DNA of 64,000 bases from Endozoicomonas gorgoniicola (GTDB taxonomy: Bacteria > Pseudomonadota > Gammaproteobacteria > Pseudomonadales > Endozoicomonadaceae), in the NCBI RefSeq assembly GCF_025562715.2, contig NZ_JAPFCC010000001.1:4323501-4387500 (forward strand), read 5' to 3'. The notes beneath the pieces were generated by a model. It saw only the letters and a list, made by a program, of their open reading frames with translations. It had not been told where the DNA came from and did not search any database. How positions within the stretch are numbered: position 1 is the stretch's first letter; every line of letters begins with the position of its first letter. Positions 32,649 through 41,636 of the stretch are shown here, piece by piece. A program made the translations under genes and the position numbers.

Positions 32649-34448
32649 ATGAAGCTGCTATGGAAAATGCGCTTCATTTTGCGTGACTACTGGAAACACT
32701 ACCTTCTGGCTTTTATCAGCCTGCAAGCCGTGGCAATACTGAACCAGCTGCCTCCCTGGCTGATCGGTCGTGTGGTGGATGAAATCACCATCGACAACCT
32801 GACCAGTCAGGAGTTAATGCTTTACATCGCGGGTATCATGGTGATTGCCATCGCCATTTATGGCCTGCGCTATGTATGGCGCTCTCTGTTGTACGGTGCC
32901 TCCATTGACCTGGTTCGCGGTCAGCGGGATCGGCTGTTTGCTCACTTTACCCGGATGTCACCCGACTTCTACCAGGAACACACCACTGGCGATCTGATGG
33001 CCCATGCCACCAATGACCTCAACGCGGTGGAGGAAAGTGCAGGCGGGGGTATTATGACCCTGGTTGACTCAGTGATCGCAGGCTTCACTGTTCTGGCTGC
33101 GATGGTTTTTGCTGTCAGTGGCAAGCTGACGCTGCTGGTTCTGATCCCGTTTCCAATACTCATCTGGGCCACCAGCCACTACGGCACCGCGATGCACAAA
33201 ACCTTTGGCCGGGCTCAGGTCAGTTTTTCTGACCTGAACGAGGAAGCCAGGGAAACCGTCACCGGCATACGAGCCGTTCGCGCCCACGAACTCAATAAAC
33301 GACAAGAACAGCGTTTTTACGATTTGTCCCGTGAAACCGTCAACGCTAACCAGAAAGTGGCACGTATCGAGTCCATCTTTGGCCCCACCATTAACCTGTT
33401 TTTTGGTCTGTCTTTTGTTATTGCACTGATGGGCGGCGCATGGCTGATTCAACATGGTGAAATGACACTGGGCCTGCTGACCAGTTTCACGCTCTATCTT
33501 GGACAGCTTCTGAGCCCCATGATGCAGTTTGGCTGGCAGTTCAGCGTATTCCAGCGTGGTAATGCATCCTGGAGCCGACTGGAATTCCTGTTTAGCCAGA
33601 AGCCCTCCGTGACCGATGCCCCAACAGCCGTAGAAGCACCTGCAAATCACGATCTGGCGTTTAATATTCAGTCTTTCCACTACCCAAAGGCTGACTCTCC
33701 GGTTCTGACCGACATCAGACTGCAGGCTCCGGCTGGTTCCTTTATCGGTATTACCGGTCGAACCGGCGGAGGCAAAAGCAGCCTGTTCCGGTTGCTGCAA
33801 CGCCAGTTCAATCTGGATGCAGGCTCATCCATTACGCTCGGTGGCATTACCATTGACCAGATAAAGCTGAAAAGCCTGCGCAGCCAGCTGGCATGGGTTC
33901 CACAGGAGCCAATGCTGTTTTCCGGAACCATTGCGGAAAACATCGCCATGACCAGACCGGATGCTTCTCAGGAAGAGATCGAACAGGCTGCCAGACTCGC
34001 CGCCATTCACGACGAGATCTGTCACTTCACCGATGGTTACCAGACCATACTTGGCGAAAACGGCATCAACCTTTCCGGCGGCCAGAAACAGCGTGTGGCG
34101 TTTGCCCGGGCCCTGCTGACCGATGCCAGCATTCTGTTGCTGGACGACGCGTTCAGTGCGCTGGATATGAAAACAGAAGCGACCATTCTGAAAAACCTGT
34201 CTGCCTACAAAAACAAAAAGACCATTCTGCTGATCACTCAACGCCTGCCGGAACTGATTACTGCAGACCATATTCTGGTCATTGAGGAAGGCATCATTAA
34301 AGAACAGGGTACCCACGACGAACTGCTGGACCGCCCTGACTGGTATGCCCGCATCTTCAAACAACAGGCACGCACTCTTCTGGTGAACAGGGAGGATACG
34401 ACCGATGACCAGCCCATTAACGAATCACCAACACTGGTAAGCGCCTGA
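32649..34448 (+). CDS. ABC transporter half (MdlA-like), degenerate ATPase site
   Basis: 599 residues: six-helix membrane domain (residues ~20-310) then a nucleotide-binding domain. Walker A is GRTGGGKSS, signature LSGGQKQR, Walker B ILLLDDAFSALD. Asp replaces the catalytic Glu after Walker B, as in the degenerate half of heterodimeric exporters such as TM287/288 and MdlAB. The stop overlaps the next start, so both halves are made together. It lies downstream of a MarR regulator and its operator. Likely an exporter of a small molecule or thiol conjugate; the substrate is unknown. Confidence 0.9.
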   Translation: MKLLWKMRFILRDYWKHYLLAFISLQAVAILNQLPPWLIGRVVDEITIDNLTSQELMLYIAGIMVIAIAIYGLRYVWRSLLYGASIDLVRGQRDRLFAHFTRMSPDFYQEHTTGDLMAHATNDLNAVEESAGGGIMTLVDSVIAGFTVLAAMVFAVSGKLTLLVLIPFPILIWATSHYGTAMHKTFGRAQVSFSDLNEEARETVTGIRAVRAHELNKRQEQRFYDLSRETVNANQKVARIESIFGPTINLFFGLSFVIALMGGAWLIQHGEMTLGLLTSFTLYLGQLLSPMMQFGWQFSVFQRGNASWSRLEFLFSQKPSVTDAPTAVEAPANHDLAFNIQSFHYPKADSPVLTDIRLQAPAGSFIGITGRTGGGKSSLFRLLQRQFNLDAGSSITLGGITIDQIKLKSLRSQLAWVPQEPMLFSGTIAENIAMTRPDASQEEIEQAARLAAIHDEICHFTDGYQTILGENGINLSGGQKQRVAFARALLTDASILLLDDAFSALDMKTEATILKNLSAYKNKKTILLITQRLPELITADHILVIEEGIIKEQGTHDELLDRPDWYARIFKQQARTLLVNREDTTDDQPINESPTLVSA

Positions 34449-36253
34449 TGAAAGCAAAACGATTTGCAGGACTCGGACGCCTGCTGGGCTTCAGCCGCCC
34501 TTACTCAAAAGGCTTTATCAGCGCCTTTCTGCTGTTAATGCTGGCAACCGCCTTTGAAATGGCTTCACCCTGGGTCATGAAAATTATCCTTGATGACTAT
34601 ATTGCGGTGGGTAACAACGATATCAATACGCTGGTGATGCTGGGCATTGCCCTGACCAGTACTTATGTGGGCGCATCGATATTGCAGTACATTCAGGGCG
34701 TCATGTTCCAGGACAATGCCCTGGAGGTTATACACGACATCCGTCAAAAGGCGTTCAGCCATCTGCTGAAACTGCCCATGAAGTACTTTGACGGAGAGCC
34801 AACCGGTCGTCTGGTATCAAGACTGACCAATGACTCTGAAGTTATACGACAGATGTTTGTCGGAGTAATCCCCGCCATCCTGCGTGGAGCCCTGAAACTG
34901 GTGGGTATTTTTACCGCACTGGCACTTTTGGATTTCAAACTGATGTTGCTGATGCTGGTTATTGTGCCGATTCTTCTGGGCAGCATGCGTCTGTATCAGA
35001 ACCTGAGCCGTCCCGTCGTGGCAGGTGTTCGGGCCAAGCTGGCAGACATCAACACCAGTCTTAATGAATCCCTGCAGGGCATGCAGATTATCCAGGCCAC
35101 CAATCAGGAAGAACATCGTCGTGCAGAATTTGCAGAAAACAACAAAGAATGGAGCCTGCTGCGCCGCAAAGTGATCGGCATCGACAGTCTGCTGCTGATG
35201 CCTTTTGGTCACTTCCTGCAAACCATGGCGCTGGCGGGCATTGTCGCCTGGTTTGGCTGGAAAGCTGGTTTTTCCGTGATTGAAGTCGGCACTATTTATG
35301 CCTTTATCAATTATCTGGCTCGTTTCTTTGAGCCTTTCCGCCAGATTTCCATGCAGCTGGGCAACCTGCAACAGTCACTGGTGGCTGCCGAACGTGTCTT
35401 TGAACTGCTGGACGAACCGGAAGAGTCCCGCAGCCAGACGGGAAATGCTTCCGTCAACAGTGGCAAGATGGAATTCAACAACGTCAGCCTGTCCTATGAC
35501 GGTAGAAATCAGGCGTTGGACAACGTCAGTTTCACTGTAGAACCCGGTCAGTTTACGGCCATTGTCGGCCACAGCGGCAGTGGCAAAAGCTCCGTTATCA
35601 ACCTGTTAATGCGTTTTTATCAGCACCAGCAGGGACAGGTTCTTATTGATGGGCAACCACTGAACAACATGAGCGAGTCCGCCCTGCGCAACCACGTTGG
35701 GCTGGTCTTCCAGGAGCCGTATATCTTCAGTGGCTCCCTTGCCGAAAACATCAGCCTTAACCATCCTGATATCAGTATGAGTGATGTGATCAGCGCTGCC
35801 CGAAAAGTATCTGCCGACCCATTTATTCGAAAACTGTCTGATGGTTACGACCACCAGCCCGGAGCCGGAGGTCAGGCGTTATCGACGGGTGAACGTCAGT
35901 TGTTGTCCTTTGCCCGAACGGTGGCGCAGGATCCACGTATTCTTCTGCTGGATGAGGCAACCGCCAATATTGATGGAGAAACTGAGCAGTCGATTAAAGA
36001 TGCACTGATCACTCTCCGCTCTGGTCGTACCACTATTGCTGTGGCCCATCGCCTTTCGACCATTCAGGATGCCGACCAGATTCTGGTGATGGACAAAGGT
36101 CAGATTGTTCAGCGCGGAACTCACAGTGAGCTGCTTAACCAGACCGGTTCTTACCGTGACCTGTACCTGTCACAGCAGACCAGAGAACAGCTGCATAACC
36201 CTGCAGATAACCTTTCCAGTGAAGCACCTTCTTCCAGTTTAGCGGTGGCATAA
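34448..36253 (+). CDS. ABC transporter half (MdlB-like), catalytic ATPase site
   Basis: 601 residues, same layout as the previous gene. Walker A GHSGSGKSS and Walker B ILLLDEATANID with the catalytic Glu are intact, while the signature is the divergent LSTGERQLL. Combined with the LSGGQ of the first half this gives one competent and one degenerate ATP site, the expected asymmetry of a heterodimer. It starts on the stop codon of the first half and ends on the start codon of the glutathione-synthetase-like gene (TAATG). Confidence 0.9.
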   Translation: MKAKRFAGLGRLLGFSRPYSKGFISAFLLLMLATAFEMASPWVMKIILDDYIAVGNNDINTLVMLGIALTSTYVGASILQYIQGVMFQDNALEVIHDIRQKAFSHLLKLPMKYFDGEPTGRLVSRLTNDSEVIRQMFVGVIPAILRGALKLVGIFTALALLDFKLMLLMLVIVPILLGSMRLYQNLSRPVVAGVRAKLADINTSLNESLQGMQIIQATNQEEHRRAEFAENNKEWSLLRRKVIGIDSLLLMPFGHFLQTMALAGIVAWFGWKAGFSVIEVGTIYAFINYLARFFEPFRQISMQLGNLQQSLVAAERVFELLDEPEESRSQTGNASVNSGKMEFNNVSLSYDGRNQALDNVSFTVEPGQFTAIVGHSGSGKSSVINLLMRFYQHQQGQVLIDGQPLNNMSESALRNHVGLVFQEPYIFSGSLAENISLNHPDISMSDVISAARKVSADPFIRKLSDGYDHQPGAGGQALSTGERQLLSFARTVAQDPRILLLDEATANIDGETEQSIKDALITLRSGRTTIAVAHRLSTIQDADQILVMDKGQIVQRGTHSELLNQTGSYRDLYLSQQTREQLHNPADNLSSEAPSSSLAVA

Positions 36254-37701
36254 TGATGAACCAGACAACCCGGGATCCCGCCATTCAGGACGCCATTGAA
36301 TGGGCTCTTTTAAACGGTTTTTCCCTGAAAACATCGCCAGAATCAGCGACACACTGCGCTTTTAGTCTGGCACCGACATTGATTGAAGATACCCGTTTTT
36401 CTCATCTCCGCAAAGCCGTACCAGTGCTGGCAAAACTGATTCATGCCGTTTCAGAAAACCATGAATACCTGCAGGAGGTCATGGCTCCTATTGCCGGTGC
36501 AGACCCTTTCTTTACCAACCTGCTGAATCTTCACAAACATATTCACTTTGGTCAGCAGAAAGCACTCAGACAACCCATGTTGTTTATGCGCACTGACTTT
36601 ATGGATGATGCGAAAGTGGGTCCCAGGGTCATTGAGTTCAATGGCATCGCTGCAGGCATGGGTCCCTTTGGCCAGCGAGCCCACGAATTGCATCGTTATA
36701 TGCAGCAGCAGTGGGCTGCTACCTTCCAGAAATGGTCCCCCGTGGACAACCTGCGGCTGATTGACAACCCGGCCATTGAGCTGCTGTCAGAAGGCATTGC
36801 AGCAACTGCCAGCCAGGTTCGGAAAGAATCCGGAGAAACCGGACAACCGGTGTTTTTGATGGTGGTACAAGCGGATGAAGACAACGTTTACGACCAGCAT
36901 CTTCTGGAGCAGGGCCTGCAAAGCCTTGGCATAAGAACGGTTCGTCGTACATTCCGTGAACTTCACGACCAGCTTTCAACCGGAGAAAACGCCCGCTTGC
37001 TGCTTGAGAGTATTGGCGGGGTAGATGCCATCTATCTTCGTGCAGGCTATCAATACTCTGACTTTGTCGCCCATGACCTGGAAGAGGCTCGCTGCTGTCA
37101 GGCTTTAAGCCAGACCCGTGCCTTTATGGAACAGCATAATGTTGCGATCAATGCCACGGTCAGCCAACAGTTGGCCACCAGCAAACGGGTTCAGATGTTG
37201 CTGACCTCCATGACTGCACAGGAATTAACCCGTTTTGGCCTTACCCTGCCCGAAGCCAGTGAAGCAAAAGAGTTTCTGGGTGTCATGCTGCCTGTTGACG
37301 AAAACAGCGCCGACTGGTTCGCCGATAAGCCCAATAATAACTGGGTTCTGAAGAACCAGGGCGAAGGCGGTGGTCACTGCATTTTTGGCGACGATATTTT
37401 GCCAAAACTCAAGTCGCTTTCCAGTGAGGATTATCAGGCATGGTCACTGATGCGTCGCCTGCACCCGGCTCACAGAGAGCGCCCTGCTTTACTGGTGCGC
37501 CGGGGCGAAGCTATTAAGGTGGATGATCTGATCAGTGAAATAGGGCTGTTCACCCTTCACTTCAATGGCAAACCGATGACACGTTTCAATGGTAATGACA
37601 GTGGTTACGCGGGATACCTGATTCGCAGCAAGCCTGCCACTGAATCAGAAGGCGGTGTACACAGCGGCATGGGAGCTGCCGACTCTCTGGCTGTTAGGTA
37701 G
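36253..37701 (+). CDS. Eukaryotic-type glutathione synthetase homologue
   Basis: 482 residues, close to the 474 of the human enzyme and unrelated in layout to bacterial GshB. Motifs matching the eukaryotic enzyme, in order: VIEFNGIAAGMG (human VEINTIAASFG; Glu128 and Asn130), YLRAGYQYSDF (human YFRDGY; Arg263), KNQGEGGGHCIFGDD (human KPQREGGGNN; Lys367 for ATP), SEIGLF (human SELGIF), and GYLIRSK...EGGVHSGMG (human LLRTK...GGVAAG; Arg458). It is therefore likely an ATP-dependent ligase joining glycine, or a similar amine, to a gamma-glutamyl-cysteine-like acceptor. Its stop-start overlap with the ABC transporter suggests that the product is exported or the transporter is protective. The actual substrate is uncertain. 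Confidence 0.82.
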   Translation: MMNQTTRDPAIQDAIEWALLNGFSLKTSPESATHCAFSLAPTLIEDTRFSHLRKAVPVLAKLIHAVSENHEYLQEVMAPIAGADPFFTNLLNLHKHIHFGQQKALRQPMLFMRTDFMDDAKVGPRVIEFNGIAAGMGPFGQRAHELHRYMQQQWAATFQKWSPVDNLRLIDNPAIELLSEGIAATASQVRKESGETGQPVFLMVVQADEDNVYDQHLLEQGLQSLGIRTVRRTFRELHDQLSTGENARLLLESIGGVDAIYLRAGYQYSDFVAHDLEEARCCQALSQTRAFMEQHNVAINATVSQQLATSKRVQMLLTSMTAQELTRFGLTLPEASEAKEFLGVMLPVDENSADWFADKPNNNWVLKNQGEGGGHCIFGDDILPKLKSLSSEDYQAWSLMRRLHPAHRERPALLVRRGEAIKVDDLISEIGLFTLHFNGKPMTRFNGNDSGYAGYLIRSKPATESEGGVHSGMGAADSLAVR

Positions 37702-37806
37702 AAACCAGCATCCCAACCCGGCAGTCCCCACGATAAGGTACGCCACTTAGGAGTCTGTTCTCGCTCAGGCTCCTTAGGCAAGGCTAACACTATCATCAGG
37801 GAACAC

Positions 37807-38391
37807 ATGAGAAAATCACTACTTGTTGCTGCCGTCCTTCTTACTTCTGCCTCCAGCGCCCAGGCGCTGGTAGGTGCAAAAGTCGGTTACAACTACTGGA
37901 AGACTGCCAATCACGATGGCGTCCATAACCTGTACGGCCAATTTGAGCATTTTATTCCGCTGGTACCCAATGCTGCCGTACGCTATACAAGCGTTGATAA
38001 CAAAAAGCTGAAAGTTAACAGCTTTGATGCGCTGGGTTACTACCGTCTGCTGGACAACGGTAATGTGGACTGGACCGCAGGACTGGGCCTGCGGCGCTTT
38101 GACTCAGGCAAGCTGAAAGGTGACCGTTTCTCCAGCACTCTGCCAATGGTCAGCACCGAAGTAACTCTGTTTGGCGACAACCGCACCAGCTTTTACGGCA
38201 AAATGGATCTGGGTAAAAACGGCAACACTAACTTCACCGATTTTGAAGCAGGTGTTCGCTTTAAGCTGTTCATGGGATTACGTTTGCAGGCCGGCTACCG
38301 GAGCTACACACTGAAACTTGACGGCACCAAGGGTATCAAGGATTCAGAGCATTTACGCGGCCTGAACCTGGGGCTGAACTGGGGCTTCTGA
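37807..38391 (+). CDS. TIGR04219-like outer-membrane beta-barrel protein
   Basis: 194 residues. A signal peptide (MRKSLLVAAVLLTSASSAQA) precedes alternating hydrophobic strands (VGAKVGYNYWK, GQFEHFIP, AVRYTSV, DALGYYRL, WTAGLGLRRF, AGVRFKLFMGLRLQAGYRSYTL) ending in an aromatic residue (LNLGLNWGF), as outer-membrane barrels do. The strand order and motifs resemble the TIGR04219 family. Monocistronic, with a terminator 20 bases after the stop. Function unknown. Confidence 0.8.
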   Translation: MRKSLLVAAVLLTSASSAQALVGAKVGYNYWKTANHDGVHNLYGQFEHFIPLVPNAAVRYTSVDNKKLKVNSFDALGYYRLLDNGNVDWTAGLGLRRFDSGKLKGDRFSSTLPMVSTEVTLFGDNRTSFYGKMDLGKNGNTNFTDFEAGVRFKLFMGLRLQAGYRSYTLKLDGTKGIKDSEHLRGLNLGLNWGF

Positions 38392-38412
38392 ACCCTGTAA
38401 GTCTGAACGGGT

Positions 38413-38432
38413 AGCGGGCTTGACAGCCCGCT
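38413..38432 (+). terminator. Terminator hairpin after the outer-membrane protein gene
   Basis: AGCGGGC (38413-38419) pairs with GCCCGCT (38426-38432) and is followed by TCCTGTCC, a weak U tract. Confidence 0.55.
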
Positions 38433-38702
38433 TCCTGTCCTGTCCTTCCCTCTCAATACCAGCCGTCTCTCTAACAAGCCTTCCGCCCCTTACATTCAAC
38501 CTCAATTAAAACTAACTCTTTGATTTTAAGGGTATATATCACAACGTTCCTAAGACTTTGGTCTTTATAGCCGCAGTGCTGCCTCATTCTGATGCTATAC
38601 CTTTATATCAGGACTTCCTGAAGTTAATTTTGCAAGGATGTAACTCATGCCAAACAAACCAATGCAGGCAACTGACGATCATCAGTATGCCGAAATCCTT
38701 AG

Positions 38703-39311
38703 TTAACTGACCTCCGGCATAGCCGGAGGCTTATCAGATTACGCCCTCTAAGGGCTTTTATTGCGCCCAAGGGCGCTTACCAGTCAAGATCATACTGATC
38801 TCTATTTCCATCATTCTTTTCTTGATCTCGGATATATGCCCGAACCACTTCTTCATCAAGTCCTACTGTTGAGACAAAGTAACCTCTTGCCCAAAAATGC
38901 TCTCCGTTAAAGTTACGCTGCTTGCCTTTGAAATTTTTCGCAATCTCTATTGCACACTTTCCTTTCAGATATCCAACGACATGAGATACCGGATATTTGG
39001 GTGGAATACTGATGCACATGTGAACATGATCAGACATCAAATGCCCTTCGAGAATTTTGCAGCCTTTCCTTCTGGCAAGCTCATGAAATATTTCTCCGAG
39101 AAACTTTCTCAAATTCCCATAGATTACCTTTCGTCTTCTCTTTGGGATAAAGACAATATGGTACTTACAATCCCAACGCGTATGAGCCAAACTCTTGTAG
39201 TCTCTCATTGGTTTTACCTTCAATTTTCTTGGTCGGAAACTGAAGGTTAGCTACTGTCGCTACGGTTAAACCTATGAGAGTCTCCCCGGCATAGCCGGGG
39301 GTTTATCAGTG
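38703..39311 (-). mobile_element. IS200-like insertion sequence
   Basis: It interrupts the chaperone gene. Each end has a hairpin, CCTCCGGC-ATA-GCCGGAGG (left, about 38711-38729) and CCCCGGC-ATA-GCCGGGG (right, about 39284-39301), each followed by a TTATCAG sequence. It contains a single gene, tnpA. The end hairpins differ from those of the TnpB element at 28.9 kb, so these are different families. Boundaries are approximate to a few bases. Confidence 0.78.
38777..39208 (-). CDS. tnpA: IS200-family Y1 transposase TnpA
   Basis: 143 residues, the normal length. Single-strand transposase with the HUH pair in SDHVHMCISIPP and a catalytic Tyr in AYIRDQE; the N terminus KSLAHTRWDCKYHIVFIPKRRR is the family signature. 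Start at ATG 39208 with GAAGG eight bases before; a reading to 39223 adds five residues. All catalytic residues are visible, so it may be active. Confidence 0.92.
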   Translation of the reverse strand: MRDYKSLAHTRWDCKYHIVFIPKRRRKVIYGNLRKFLGEIFHELARRKGCKILEGHLMSDHVHMCISIPPKYPVSHVVGYLKGKCAIEIAKNFKGKQRNFNGEHFWARGYFVSTVGLDEEVVRAYIRDQEKNDGNRDQYDLDW

Positions 39312-39753
39312 TTAATTATCTTGCCAACGGCGGGTCTCTGGCTGAAGCCAATAACATCAGTCGGAGCATGCTTGAGACGATCTATGGAACAGGCTACAAC
39401 CAGTACACTACCGGGCACTACGAAGAAGCTGCCCGGGTATTTCAGTACCTGTGCCTTTACGACCAGTGGAACCCCCGCAATTACTTATGCATGGGAGCGT
39501 GCCTGCAGATGATGCATCTGTATGCTCAGGCAATAAAGTGCTACACCTTTGCTTTTCGACTGGATGCCGGTAACCCGCTCCCCCTGATTTACATAGCCGA
39601 TTGCAATATGGCTCTTGACCGGATTGAGAAAGCAAAAGAAATCTACAAAACCGCACTGAAGCTGGCAAAAAGCACTCGCTTCAGCCACAAGGAAATCGAC
39701 AGAGCTGAAATGCTTCTTGCCACTATTGATGTACAGAACAAGGAGGTTCACTA

Positions 39754-41517
39754 ATGGTTGATTCAGTATCTGGCGGTCGTCCGCAAACACCCGTTGAAGC
39801 CTTTCAGGAACAGCAAAAAGCAGGTCAGGCAGAAAAAATTGATAAAATAGGCCTGAGCTATGATAACGGCAATTCAGTATCTCATCTTGATGCCAAAGGC
39901 GAAAACCCTCTTGCTTCATCTATAATCCATGCCCCGGTCATCCCTGAGCCAGACTCAGCAACAACAGCGACCGGGGATAAACTCAGCGATGTGCATACTC
40001 AGACCCTGTTGCACAAGGTCAGGTCGGGGGTTAACAGCATCGTTAACTTTCTTAAACATGACCAGCCAGAGATGATAACTCCTGCGATATCTGAAAAAGC
40101 AAGTGAAATCAATGCCGGGCTGGGCAAAGTGTCATCGGCTCCAGTCCCACTAATGAAAGAACTTGCAGCTAAAGTGGACTCTCTGCATAACGGTCTGGAC
40201 AGCGGCACCCTGGATTCCGATCAGCTCGACCAGATCATGTCCGAAATCCGGTCAAAGATGGATGATAACTCCATAAAGTATTCTGAGTTTGATATTAAGT
40301 TGCGTTCGGCTAATGCCCAGCAAAAGCATGACAGTAATATTGAAAAAATTGAGAACCACATAAAAGAAGCAGAAAAGGCAAAACAAGAGTCTTCATCAGG
40401 TGGGTGGTTCAAGTCGTTTATTACGGCAATCTTCCCGCCACTCGCTCTTTTCGAGGCAGGCGTCCAGATTGCTGAAGAAATAACAGGCTCCGAGTCCAGT
40501 CTTAGCATGTTTTCAAAAAACAATGCTTTTGGGAAGGTTCTGGATGAGGCTGAAAAAGATATAGAAAAGACTTTTACGGACTTTGGCATTGATATTAAAG
40601 AAGCCTTCGAGCCAATAGGAAAAAAGGAAGCCTGGGATAATTTAGGCAAAGACCTGGACCGGGACCTCGGTAGACTTGGCAGAGACACCGAACAAGCCTT
40701 TTCCAAAGCGGGTAATGAGGTCGCTGATGCCTTCAAGCCTATAGGGAACAAGCAAGCCTGGGACAATTTAGGCGACGACCTCAACCGGGACCTCGGCAAA
40801 CTTGGCAAAGACACCGAACAAGCCTTTTCCAAAGCGGGTAATGAGGTCGCTGATGCCTTCGAGCCTATAGGGAACAAGCAAGCCTGGGATAATTTAGGCG
40901 ACGACCTCAACCGGGACCTCGGCAAACTTGGCAGAGACACCGAACAAGCCTTTTCCAAAGCGGGTAATGAAATTGCCGATGCCTACAAGCCAATAGGGCA
41001 AAAGGAAACCTGGGATAATACGGGCGATGAAATCCTAACAGATCTTGGTATTGAACCCAGTTCCGGAAAAACGATCGAATCGGCCTCTGTCGAGACAAAA
41101 GAAGAAGGTTCTTTCGCAGTCGAGCAGGAAAAAGCAAAAATCGAAAAAGAGCTGTCTGCAGCCACGCTTGAACTGGATAATGAACGTGAAGTATTTACAG
41201 CCTTGCAGGGACTGGATGTAGGTGAATCAGCCATGACCAGTCAGGAAATGATGAAGTTACTGCAGCAAATGAAGATTGCTGAAGAAAATAAAGAGAAGCT
41301 GGAAGAAGCCATTGCAGCGCTTGAGTCTGGTGATCTTGAGTCTCTCAAGCAGATTGCCACTGAACTGTCAGGCGGTGACGCCATTATCGCGCTGATGGAT
41401 AATCCTGAGGCCTCTGCTGCCAAACTGACAGGTTCGCTTCTGGACGTACCCGCAGAAACCATCAAAATGCAAGAAGACCAAATGCTGCAAAACAGCATGA
41501 CCAAACGCTTTAGCTGA
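39754..41517 (+). CDS. Probable type III secretion translocator or effector with 42-residue repeats
   Basis: 587 residues, no signal peptide, mostly polar and helical. Residues ~216-243 (GGWFKSFITAIFPPLALFEAGVQI) form one strongly hydrophobic segment that could insert in a membrane. Residues 284-429 hold three complete repeats and one partial repeat of 42 residues (AFKPIGNKQAWDNLG...QAFSKAGNEVAD), amphipathic and containing Trp. The C-terminal third is a Glu/Lys-rich coiled-coil-like region. It is coupled to a SycD/LcrH-type chaperone by a TAATG overlap, which is how translocators and their chaperones are encoded. No secretion-apparatus gene is in the window, so it may be an outlying effector or translocator locus. 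Confidence 0.65.
   Translation: MVDSVSGGRPQTPVEAFQEQQKAGQAEKIDKIGLSYDNGNSVSHLDAKGENPLASSIIHAPVIPEPDSATTATGDKLSDVHTQTLLHKVRSGVNSIVNFLKHDQPEMITPAISEKASEINAGLGKVSSAPVPLMKELAAKVDSLHNGLDSGTLDSDQLDQIMSEIRSKMDDNSIKYSEFDIKLRSANAQQKHDSNIEKIENHIKEAEKAKQESSSGGWFKSFITAIFPPLALFEAGVQIAEEITGSESSLSMFSKNNAFGKVLDEAEKDIEKTFTDFGIDIKEAFEPIGKKEAWDNLGKDLDRDLGRLGRDTEQAFSKAGNEVADAFKPIGNKQAWDNLGDDLNRDLGKLGKDTEQAFSKAGNEVADAFEPIGNKQAWDNLGDDLNRDLGKLGRDTEQAFSKAGNEIADAYKPIGQKETWDNTGDEILTDLGIEPSSGKTIESASVETKEEGSFAVEQEKAKIEKELSAATLELDNEREVFTALQGLDVGESAMTSQEMMKLLQQMKIAEENKEKLEEAIAALESGDLESLKQIATELSGGDAIIALMDNPEASAAKLTGSLLDVPAETIKMQEDQMLQNSMTKRFS
40603..41040 (+). repeat. 126-bp tandem repeat, about 3.5 units, within the type III substrate gene
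   Basis: Units begin at 40603, 40729, 40855 and 40981 (partial), exactly 126 bases apart, and are nearly identical at the DNA level between units 2 and 3, which points to recent duplication. Each encodes a 42-residue repeat. Confidence 0.9.
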
Positions 41518-41537
41518 TCCTGCATAAATCACACTTG

Positions 41538-41565
41538 AAGCCGGCTCTTGCAGCCGGCTTTTTTT
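41538..41565 (+). terminator. Rho-independent terminator after the type III substrate gene
   Basis: AAGCCGGCT (41538-41546) pairs with AGCCGGCTT (41552-41560) and is followed by T5. A strong stem; convincing terminator. Confidence 0.9.
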
Positions 41566-41636
41566 GCGCTAAAAACCCTTAATCCAGCTGTGGTTAAACC
41601 AACAAATTAACGGGTCGAATAAAAGCAGCACGTACG

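Larger units (their letters stand above)
38647..39754 (+). pseudogene. SycD/LcrH-type type III secretion chaperone gene interrupted by an IS
   Basis: The 5' piece starts at ATG 38647 with AAGGA upstream and encodes MPNKPMQATDDHQYAEIL before the insertion. The 3' piece, from about 39311, encodes VNYLANGGSLAEANNIS, then LETIYGTGYNQYTTGHYEEAARVFQYLCLYDQWN and GACLQMMHLYAQAIKCYTFAF. These are the TPR repeats of LcrH/SycD/IpgC translocator chaperones, and the TPR part is intact. A shortened product from the ATG at 39368 (128 residues) is conceivable. The stop overlaps the start of the next gene (TAATG) with AAGGAGG before it, the usual chaperone-substrate arrangement. Confidence 0.8.

Noticed and set aside
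33069..33800. 243-codon open frame antisense to the MdlA-like gene
   Set aside because: Shadow of the ABC transporter frame, Gln-rich, no start signal.
40221..40958. 245-codon antisense frame across the 126-bp repeats
   Set aside because: It repeats a Ser/Leu/Pro unit only because the underlying DNA repeats; the plus-strand frame is coupled to the chaperone gene.
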